Below, one piece after another: positions 25,831 through 32,396 of a stretch of DNA of 43,700 nucleotides. The stretch spans positions 1 through 43,700 of the forward strand of contig NZ_RHOE01000018.1 of assembly GCF_003946385.1 (NCBI RefSeq). The letters are read 5' to 3'. The DNA comes from Loigolactobacillus zhaoyuanensis. Lineage in GTDB: Bacteria > Bacillota > Bacilli > Lactobacillales > Lactobacillaceae. The notes beneath the pieces are model-generated. The model was not told the DNA's origin. It made no database searches and was given only the letters and a program-made list of their open reading frames with translations. Made by a program: the position numbers and the translations under genes. The first letter of the stretch is position 1; every line of letters begins with the position of its first letter.

Positions 25831-25864
25831 TAAACCCTGTTCGTGAAGTAGAGGAGGATCAGTT

Positions 25865-27544
25865 TTGGAAGTAACAGAAATAACGGCAGCGAAATTTCAA
25901 GATATGGTGCGGATCGGCGCCCACCGGCTGACTAAAAACGCCGAGTTTGTTAATTCATTGAATGTTTTCCCAGTGCCCGATGGTGACACGGGAACAAATA
26001 TGAGTCTATCTTTTGGTAGTGGTGCCAAGGCAGTGAATGAATCCAACGCTAAATCCGTTGGTGAATTGGCACAGTCATTGGCCAAAGGACTATTAATGGG
26101 TGCCCGCGGTAATTCTGGCGTGATCACATCGCAAGTTTTCCGCGGCTTTGCTAGTAGCGTTGCCGGTAAAGAGGTACTGACCGCTCAAGATTTGACGGCA
26201 GCATTGATGAGCGGCGTCGAGACGGCCTATAAGGCAGTGATGAAGCCCGTTGAGGGAACTATTTTGACGGTGGCACGTGAAGCAGCGCGGGCAGCTAATA
26301 AGCAAAGTAAGGAAACCACTGATGCGGTAGTTATTTTGCAGGCAGTGGTGACCGCCGCTAAAAAAGCGCTGGCGAAAACGCCTGATCTATTACCTGTTTT
26401 AAAAGAAGTCGGCGTTGTTGATTCGGGTGGTCAAGGCTTAGTTTTCATTTATGAAGGCTTTTTAGAAGGCTTATCCGGTGACGTGGTCGCGGATGATACT
26501 TACCAACCTGATGATTCAGAAATGGACGAAATGGTTAATGCGATGCATCACCAAAGCGTTCAGAGTCAGTTAGCCACCGAGGATATTACTTTCGGTTACT
26601 GTACAGAAATGATGGTCGGCTTAGGCGAAGCTGGTGCGACGGCGACTTTTGATTATGAAGCGTTCCGTAACCATTTAGATGGGATCGGCGATTCACTATT
26701 AGTGGTTAACGACGATGAAGTTGTTAAAGTCCATGTGCATACAGAACATCCAGGTACCGTTTTAGCTTACGGCCGTCAATACGGCTCCATGTTGAAAATT
26801 AAAATTGATAACATGCGTTTGCAGCACGAAACTATTTTAGAACAGGACCAAGCCAACGAAGCGGAAAATGCTGAAAATCAGGAACCAGTTGATTACGGCA
26901 TCATCGCGATTGCTTCTGGTAAAGGTGTCGGCACGCTATTCAAGAGTCTAGGCGCAACCACGATCTTAAATGGTGGTCAAACGATGAATCCAAGCACGCA
27001 AGACATTGTTGATGCCATTACGGCGGCTAACGCTAAAAAAGCGATTATTTTACCGAATAACGGCAACATTATTTTAGCGGCGCAGGAAGCAGCCAAAGTT
27101 GCGGATATTCCAGTCGAAATTGTGCCTAGTAAGACGATTTCGCAAGGGATGACGGCGCTATTGTCATTTAACCCGGACAACTCCTTAACGGATAATCAGG
27201 AACAAATGACGGCTGGCTTGAACGATGTAGTCAGTGGGCAAGTCACGCAATCGATTCGCGACACGACCATTGATGGCTTGGCGATCAAGCGCGATGACTA
27301 TATGGGGATCATTGACGGTAAAATCAAGGTGACTGACACTACACGGGCACAAGCCACGATCAATATGATCAAAGCGATGCTGAATGAAGACAGTGAGATC
27401 GTCACGATTTTGATCGGTGAAGGCGGCACTCGGCAGGAAGCGCAAACGATTGCCGATGCAGTAATGGCTGCGGATGACGAGCTTGAAGTTGAATTACATG
27501 ATGGCGGCCAGCCAGTTTATCCTTATTTAGTTTCTGTTGAGTAA
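25865..27544 (+). CDS. fakA: Fatty acid kinase catalytic subunit FakA (DAK2 domain, YloV)
   Basis: FakA phosphorylates exogenous fatty acids bound to a FakB (DegV-family) protein, yielding acyl-phosphate for the PlsX/PlsY route. The 559-residue protein has an N-terminal DhaL-type ATP-binding domain (NVFPVPDGDTGTNMSLS, GARGNSGVI, DSGGQGL), a middle domain starting GYCTEMMV and a C-terminal domain ending DGGQPVYPYLVSVE. TTG at 25865 lies 7 nt after GGAGG. plsX and acpP downstream belong to the same lipid pathway. No fakB is visible. Confidence 0.93.
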   Translation: MEVTEITAAKFQDMVRIGAHRLTKNAEFVNSLNVFPVPDGDTGTNMSLSFGSGAKAVNESNAKSVGELAQSLAKGLLMGARGNSGVITSQVFRGFASSVAGKEVLTAQDLTAALMSGVETAYKAVMKPVEGTILTVAREAARAANKQSKETTDAVVILQAVVTAAKKALAKTPDLLPVLKEVGVVDSGGQGLVFIYEGFLEGLSGDVVADDTYQPDDSEMDEMVNAMHHQSVQSQLATEDITFGYCTEMMVGLGEAGATATFDYEAFRNHLDGIGDSLLVVNDDEVVKVHVHTEHPGTVLAYGRQYGSMLKIKIDNMRLQHETILEQDQANEAENAENQEPVDYGIIAIASGKGVGTLFKSLGATTILNGGQTMNPSTQDIVDAITAANAKKAIILPNNGNIILAAQEAAKVADIPVEIVPSKTISQGMTALLSFNPDNSLTDNQEQMTAGLNDVVSGQVTQSIRDTTIDGLAIKRDDYMGIIDGKIKVTDTTRAQATINMIKAMLNEDSEIVTILIGEGGTRQEAQTIADAVMAADDELEVELHDGGQPVYPYLVSVE

Positions 27545-27554
27545 TTTATTTAGT

Positions 27555-27586
27555 AACAAGCTGGGGTAAGTGCCGCAGCTTGTTTG
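27555..27586 (+). terminator. Terminator after fakA
   Basis: AACAAGCTG and CAGCTTGTT form a perfect 9-bp stem with a 12-nt loop, followed by TGTTTATT. Confidence 0.75.
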
Positions 27587-27618
27587 TTTATTGTGTGGCA
27601 TAAAGGTGGTGTAGGGAA

Positions 27619-29667
27619 ATGACCAGTAAAAGTTTACTTGATTCAGTGGCAGTGCTGCCCGGCGTCGGTCCCAAAAAATTACAAGCGTTGCATGAGCTGA
27701 AAATTGAAACGATCAATGATCTATTGCATTATTTCCCGTTTCGCTACGACGATTTAAAGGTCAAAGCGCTTGATGAAGTGATCGATCAAGAAAAAGTGAC
27801 CTTAAAAGGGATCGTGGTGGCGCCGCCAGTTGTGAGTCGCTTTGGCCGCGGCAAAAATCGGCTCAACGTGCGCTTATTGATCGACCACGCCGCAATTGTG
27901 GTGACTTTTTTCAATCAACCATGGCTTAAGGATAAATTTGACACCGGCGCTGAAGTTGCCGTTTATGGCAAATGGGATGCTAAGCGCAAAAGCATGACCG
28001 GCATGAAAGTCTTAGCGATCAAAAACGATGTCAGTCCTGAGTTTGCTTCGATCTATAGTGTTTCCAAAAGTATTCATCAGACGACCTTAGTTAAATTAAT
28101 TCGCGCGGCTTATGATGATTACGCTGATTTGATCGTCGACGTGCTACCGCCAGCTTTGATCACCAAGTATCGGCTGGTCACAGAACAGCAAGTGATCCAC
28201 GGGATGCATTTTCCCAAAACGCAAGCTGAGGCTGACGCTGCACGGCGGACCGCGATTTTTGAAGAATTTTTCTTATTCCAAATGGCGATCCAACTGTTGA
28301 AAAAGCGTGAGCAGGCGCCAGAACAAGGTTTGGCTATACATTATGATAATCAAAAATTGCGCGCCTTCATTCAGACTTTACCGTTTGAATTGACCAAAGC
28401 TCAAAAACGGGTGGTCAACGAAATTTGTCGCGATCTAAAAAGCCCGCAGCACATGAATCGGCTTTTGCAAGGTGACGTTGGTAGTGGTAAAACGATCGTC
28501 GCGGCGCTGGTCATGTACGCGGCGATCACGGCGGGTTATCAAACTGCTTTGATGGCGCCTACCGAAATATTAGCCGAGCAGCATTATAAAAACCTACAAC
28601 AATTATTTGCTGATTTTGATGTCCAGGTGGCATTATTAACTGGGTCGATCAAAGGCAAAGCGCGCCAAGCGATCCTTAGCGATTTGGCCGCTGGAAAAAT
28701 CGATATGATCATCGGGACCCACGCGTTGATCCAAACGGGCGTCGACTTTGCCAAGCTAGGGTTAGCCATCACCGACGAACAGCACCGTTTTGGCGTGAAC
28801 CAGCGCCGGGTGCTGCGGCAAAAGGGTTATCGGCCAGATATTTTAGCGATGACCGCGACGCCAATTCCACGGACTTTGGCGATCACGGCGTTTGGTGAAA
28901 TGGATGTATCGACCATTGATGAGTTACCAGCCGGGCGGATCCCGATCAAAACCAGCTGGGTTCGCAGCAATCAAGTGGCGAATGCGCTAAGTTTTATCGA
29001 AACGGAACTGGCTAAAGGCAGCCAGGCGTATATTGTGACGCCGTTGATCGAGGAATCTGAAAGTATGGATCTAAAAAATGCCCAGGCCGTTTTCACAAAA
29101 ATGCAAGCTGCTTTTGCGCCGACCTACCAAGTCGGATTACTGCATGGTCAATTGAAGAACGATGAAAAAGATCAAGTGATGCAGGCGTTTAAAGCGAACC
29201 AATTTCAAGTTTTGGTGGCGACGACAGTGATCGAAGTTGGTGTCGATGTGCCGAATGCGACGGCGATGTTGATCTTTGATGCGGATCGTTTTGGTTTGTC
29301 GCAGTTACATCAGTTGCGTGGTCGTATTGGTCGTGGTCAGGCCGCATCATTTTGTATATTGGTGGCTGATCCTAAAAATCAAAATGGGATCGAGCGGATG
29401 GAAACGATGGTGGCGACCAATGACGGTTTCCAGGTGTCGCAGAAAGATCTCGAGTTGCGCGGACCTGGCGATGTGCTCGGCGAAAAGCAATCGGGGATGC
29501 CTGAATTTAAGGTGGCCGATCCAGTGGCCGATTACCGGGCGTTAGAAGCTGCACAAATTGAAGCACAAACGTTGGTCATGACTGCAGATTGGCAGCAACA
29601 GCCGGCGAATAAAGTGCTAGCCGCCTATTTAGACGCGCAGGAGCAAAACTATCAGAATTTAGATTAA
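27619..29667 (+). CDS. recG: ATP-dependent DNA helicase RecG
   Basis: The 682-residue helicase has the wedge/OB domain (LPGVGPKKLQALHELKI, HYFPFRYDDL), Walker A LLQGDVGSGKTIVAAL, ITDEQHRFGVNQR, TATPIPRTLA and the C-terminal helicase motifs VIEVGVDVPNATAMLI and QLRGRIGRGQ, ending with the RecG TRG region. RecG regresses stalled forks and processes branched DNA. It starts at ATG 27619 after AAAGGTGG and is 23 nt before plsX, the usual order. Confidence 0.95.
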   Translation: MTSKSLLDSVAVLPGVGPKKLQALHELKIETINDLLHYFPFRYDDLKVKALDEVIDQEKVTLKGIVVAPPVVSRFGRGKNRLNVRLLIDHAAIVVTFFNQPWLKDKFDTGAEVAVYGKWDAKRKSMTGMKVLAIKNDVSPEFASIYSVSKSIHQTTLVKLIRAAYDDYADLIVDVLPPALITKYRLVTEQQVIHGMHFPKTQAEADAARRTAIFEEFFLFQMAIQLLKKREQAPEQGLAIHYDNQKLRAFIQTLPFELTKAQKRVVNEICRDLKSPQHMNRLLQGDVGSGKTIVAALVMYAAITAGYQTALMAPTEILAEQHYKNLQQLFADFDVQVALLTGSIKGKARQAILSDLAAGKIDMIIGTHALIQTGVDFAKLGLAITDEQHRFGVNQRRVLRQKGYRPDILAMTATPIPRTLAITAFGEMDVSTIDELPAGRIPIKTSWVRSNQVANALSFIETELAKGSQAYIVTPLIEESESMDLKNAQAVFTKMQAAFAPTYQVGLLHGQLKNDEKDQVMQAFKANQFQVLVATTVIEVGVDVPNATAMLIFDADRFGLSQLHQLRGRIGRGQAASFCILVADPKNQNGIERMETMVATNDGFQVSQKDLELRGPGDVLGEKQSGMPEFKVADPVADYRALEAAQIEAQTLVMTADWQQQPANKVLAAYLDAQEQNYQNLD

Positions 29668-29690
29668 GCGAGAAAACGGAGGAATAAGTC

Positions 29691-30713
29691 ATGAAAATTG
29701 CAGTAGATGCCATGGGCGGCGACAATGGCCCAACTACGATCGTCGCTGGTGTTGAACGAGCGCGCGACCAATTTCCCGACATTGAATTTTTGCTCTATGG
29801 CGATGAAGCCAAAGTTCGGGCTGAACTCAAAAACGAACAGCGGATAACGGTAGTGGCAACCAGTGAAGAAATTCTGGCTGACGAAGAACCAGTGCGTGCT
29901 GTCCGCCGTAAAAAAGATGCCTCAATGGTGGTGGCTGCGCAAGCGGTCAAAGCCGGTGAAGCTGATGCAATTTTTTCTGCCGGTAGTACGGGCGCGCTGT
30001 TGGCGGCTGGCCTATTTATCATTGGCCGTATCAAGGGTATTGATCGACCAGGTTTAATGCCAACAATGCCTGACTTCCGCACTGGCGGGCAGTTTAACAT
30101 TTTGGATATTGGCGCCAATGCCGATAGCAAGCCAGAAAACTTGTATCAATTTGCTGTTTTAGGTAATTACTACGCCAAGAATATGCGCGGCATCGAACGG
30201 CCACGCCTAGCTTTATTGAATAATGGTACCGAAGCGGACAAAGGGGATTTGACGCATAAGGCAGCCTATCAATTGATCGCTGCTGAAAAAGATTTCAATT
30301 TTATTGGCAATATTGAGGCCCGCGAGCTGTTGAATGGGCGAGCGGACGTGATCATTACCGATGGTTTCACGGGTAACGCTGCGTTAAAAACCATTGAAGG
30401 CACTTCAATGACGATTCTGCATTTGTTGAAAGAAACGATCATGGAAGGCGGCATTAAGGCTAAACTTGGTGGTGCGCTGCTTAAAGGCAGCTTAGGCTCG
30501 CTACGTGATAAATTTGAATATTCACGCTATGGTGGCGCGGTTTTGCTCGGTTTAAAGGCACCAGTGGTGAAAACGCACGGTACCGCCAGTCCGGAAGCCG
30601 TCTATTACACGATCAGCCAAATTCATGATATGCTTGAAAAAAATGTGGTCGCAGATGTAGTTGATTATTTTAGTCGTAACGAGTTAGCTAAGCGGCCAGA
30701 AAAAAACGACTAA
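29691..30713 (+). CDS. plsX: Phosphate acyltransferase PlsX
   Basis: The 340-residue enzyme converts acyl-ACP and phosphate to acyl-phosphate for glycerophospholipid synthesis. It starts KIAVDAMGGDNGPTTIV and has FSAGSTGALLA, DIGANADSKPENL, LLNNGTEADKG and TDGFTGNAALKT, all typical. ATG at 29691 follows ACGGAGG. It shares its product pool with FakA, and acpP follows after 219 nt. Confidence 0.96.
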   Translation: MKIAVDAMGGDNGPTTIVAGVERARDQFPDIEFLLYGDEAKVRAELKNEQRITVVATSEEILADEEPVRAVRRKKDASMVVAAQAVKAGEADAIFSAGSTGALLAAGLFIIGRIKGIDRPGLMPTMPDFRTGGQFNILDIGANADSKPENLYQFAVLGNYYAKNMRGIERPRLALLNNGTEADKGDLTHKAAYQLIAAEKDFNFIGNIEARELLNGRADVIITDGFTGNAALKTIEGTSMTILHLLKETIMEGGIKAKLGGALLKGSLGSLRDKFEYSRYGGAVLLGLKAPVVKTHGTASPEAVYYTISQIHDMLEKNVVADVVDYFSRNELAKRPEKND

Positions 30714-30897
30714 ATTGGGCTAGACAACGACGAACAAAACCATTACACTACTATTTGAACCTTAAAAGTGATTACTAGTACAGAAAAGGGCTGCGGCGCG
30801 GTTTTAGCGCTGCCTAAATTCAGCCTACCAGCAATCTACATTTGAAGTGTATTAATAAATAAGCAGCGACGAATTTGATTTGTCCGGCGCAAAATTA

Positions 30898-30917
30898 TTG
30901 GTCGTCACCACGACCAA
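30898..30917 (+). promoter_or_regulatory. Hairpin next to the acpP ribosome binding site
   Basis: TTGGTCGT and ACGACCAA form an 8-bp stem with loop CACC. It ends 3 nt before the AGGGGGG site of acpP and could shield or expose that site. The rest of 30714-30897 shows a GC-rich hairpin near 30790-30812 but no clear promoter or terminator. Confidence 0.5.
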
Positions 30918-30932
30918 GCAAGGGGGGATTAG

Positions 30933-31172
30933 ATGTCTGAGCAGGAGATCTACGATAAAATCGCGCAATTGATCGAGGAGCGCTTTGAGGTATCAGCTGA
31001 TAAGGTCAGCATGACGCTTGATTTTAAGAAAGATTTAAACGCTGACTCAATTGACATTGTCGAATTTATCTTAGAACTAGAAGATACATTTGGTGCTGAG
31101 ATTTCGGATGAAGATGCAGAAAAGTTAGCCACAGTGGGCGACGCTGTGAACTACGTTAAAAATCATCAATAA
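30933..31172 (+). CDS. acpP: Acyl carrier protein
   Basis: The 79-residue acidic protein carries the phosphopantetheine site DLNADSIDIVEF with Ser39. It carries acyl chains in fatty acid synthesis and supplies PlsX. AGGGGGG precedes ATG at 30933. It follows plsX at some distance and ends with its own terminator, so it may be expressed separately. The DSID form instead of the common DSLD is conservative. Confidence 0.94.
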   Translation: MSEQEIYDKIAQLIEERFEVSADKVSMTLDFKKDLNADSIDIVEFILELEDTFGAEISDEDAEKLATVGDAVNYVKNHQ

Positions 31173-31173
31173 G

Positions 31174-31223
31174 TAGATCATGGATCGGCGTTATTCCGTT
31201 GAATAGCGCTGATCTATTTTTTT
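31174..31223 (+). terminator. Terminator after acpP
   Basis: TAGATCA (31174-31180) pairs with TGATCTA, and GCGTTATTC pairs with GAATAGCGC inside, followed by seven T. Confidence 0.9.
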
Positions 31224-31282
31224 ACCCGTAATGTGCCTTTATTTCGCCGTGACAGGTGCTAGTCTTTTATGATGAAAACCTG

Positions 31283-31465
31283 TATAATACGCAGGTGTGT
31301 TAAATGGGACTGGGATGGCCTGGAAAGTATTTACGTTGGCGCAATTGTGAAAATTAAGCTAGCGATAACTTCCAGATCCAACCGAGTCGGTTATTAGTTG
31401 AGCGCGTGTTCGTAAACCCAGACTGCTTACTGTTTTTGTATTGTGAATTTGAAAGGAGCCCCGTT
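31283..31465 (+). promoter_or_regulatory. rnc promoter -10 box and structured leader
   Basis: A perfect TATAAT lies at 31283-31288 with no clear -35. It gives rnc a leader of about 170 nt. In it CTGGAAAGT pairs with ACTTCCAG (one bulge) across about 40 nt, and AACCG pairs with CGGTT. RNase III cuts its own leader in Escherichia coli, so this hairpin is a candidate self-cleavage site by analogy only. Confidence 0.4.
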
Positions 31466-32161
31466 GTGGAGCAAGAATTTTTAAATGAGTTACGTGCCAA
31501 ATTTGGCATTGTCTACCAAAACGTTGATCTGTTATCAGAGGCGTTTACGCAATCGTCATACGTTAATGAGCATCCCAATCTAAAGCTGCAGGATTACCAG
31601 CGAATCGAATTTCTCGGTGATGCGGTAATGGAATTGACCGTTTCCGAATATCTATATAAAAAGTACCCCAATTATCCTGAAGGTAAATTGACCCGGTTAC
31701 GCGCGGCAATTGTCTGTGAGGATAGTTTTAGTGCTTTTGCTCGTGAATGCCACTTTGATCGTTACATCAAACTTGGTAAGGGTGAAGAAAAAAACGGTGC
31801 CCGTGATCGGAATTCGCTATTATGTGATATTTTTGAAAGCTTTGTTGGCTCGTTGTATTTAGATCAAGGCAAGGCTGCAGTTCAGCGTTTTGTCGCCCAA
31901 GTTGTTTTTCCTAAAGTTGAGCGCGGCGACTTTTCATACGTGATGGATCACAAAACCAACTTGCAAGAATTTTTGCAAAAAGATGGTGAAGTCGAGATCA
32001 CGTATCGCTTAATTGCAGAAGCTGGCCCAGCCAATGATGCCCAGTTTACAGTTGAAGTGGTGGCCCATGATCAAGTATTAGGTCAAGGGACTGGCCACAC
32101 GAAAAAAGCCGCCGAGCAAGTTGCCGCGGAAGTCGCATTGCGTAAACTGCAGCAAAAATAA
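31466..32161 (+). CDS. rnc: Ribonuclease III
   Basis: The 231-residue enzyme cuts double-stranded RNA in rRNA and mRNA processing. The catalytic domain shows the signature RIEFLGDAVMELTVSEYLY and the later acidic residues in CDIFESFVGSLYLD; the C-terminal double-stranded RNA-binding domain begins near DHKTNLQEFLQ. GTG at 31466 lies 7 nt after AAGGAG; starts farther upstream (31406) lack a site. It is normally coupled closely to smc; here a 235-nt spacer separates them. Confidence 0.95.
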   Translation: MEQEFLNELRAKFGIVYQNVDLLSEAFTQSSYVNEHPNLKLQDYQRIEFLGDAVMELTVSEYLYKKYPNYPEGKLTRLRAAIVCEDSFSAFARECHFDRYIKLGKGEEKNGARDRNSLLCDIFESFVGSLYLDQGKAAVQRFVAQVVFPKVERGDFSYVMDHKTNLQEFLQKDGEVEITYRLIAEAGPANDAQFTVEVVAHDQVLGQGTGHTKKAAEQVAAEVALRKLQQK

Positions 32162-32167
32162 CCTTAA

Positions 32168-32389
32168 CAACGAAAAGGAGCCTGTGCGACTAGTTGCGCA
32201 CTTTGCAACGTAGCGAGCACTGCTTCACAATAATGTTAGCTTATTAGCTAAGAACACTAATAAGCTAGAGGTTACGGGCGTTGTCTATTTAACTAAGGCA
32301 AAATTCGCCAAGTTAAAGCATAGCAAAGACATCCGTCTTGAGAATAATTATTTTGCTTCAGCAAAATAACATAATCAACGAAAAGGAGC
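32168..32389 (+). repeat. Insertion-like segment between 14-nt direct repeats (rnc-smc spacer)
   Basis: CAACGAAAAGGAGC occurs at 32168-32181 and again at 32376-32389, where it supplies the smc ribosome binding site. Between them lie several hairpins: the motif copy at 32237-32323, AAGAC/GTCTT next to it, and TTATTTTGC/GCAAAATAA further on. Removing one repeat and the interior would leave a spacer of about 27 nt, as expected for rnc-smc, so the segment looks inserted with a target duplication. Confidence 0.75.
32237..32323 (+). repeat. Structured hairpin motif, copy 3
   Basis: On the plus strand: P1 TAGCTTATTAG/CTAATAAGCTA (11 bp, 32237-32267) with loop CTAAGAACA, linker GTTACGGGCGTTGTC, then P2 CTAT/ATAG (32285-32323) enclosing TTAACT/AGTTAA and GGC/GCC with loop AAAATTC. 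Compared with the copies before fakA, the linker is conserved, the loop keeps AGAAC, and P2 shows a C-G to T-A pair exchange. Confidence 0.75.
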
Positions 32390-32396
32390 TAACAGT

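Larger units (their letters stand above)
25616..25853. repeat. Tandem direct repeat (units of 110 and 109 nt plus a partial third)
   Basis: Units start at 25616, 25726 and 25835 with CCCTTGTTCGTGAAGTAGAG (CCCTGTTCG... in the third). Units 1 and 2 are nearly identical except for a central hairpin, whose arms are entirely different but still pair. The third copy stops after the first 19 nt and runs into GAGGAGGA, the fakA ribosome binding site. The arrangement suggests that the leader segment was duplicated with each inserted hairpin element. Confidence 0.9.
25433..25864. other. 432-nt intergenic region before fakA holding a terminator and a tandem repeat cluster
   Basis: This is the only gene-free stretch above 300 nt. 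It contains an AT-rich segment, the asp23 terminator (25506-25565), about 50 nt without clear signals, and then two tandem repeat units plus a third partial one that ends at the fakA ribosome binding site. In copy 1 the sequence TTGAAT (25667-25672) and TAAAAA (25690-25695), 17 nt apart, could serve as a weak promoter for fakA; copy 2 lacks the same -35. Confidence 0.8.

Noticed and set aside
25616-25853. CRISPR array
   Set aside because: There are only two and a half units, the repeated part is about 80 nt, the variable part is a hairpin rather than a spacer, and no cas gene is near.
30720-30760. Possible motif copy on the minus strand containing CGTTGTCTA
   Set aside because: Only nine bases match the linker; no P1 loop or P2 pairing can be drawn at the expected spacing.
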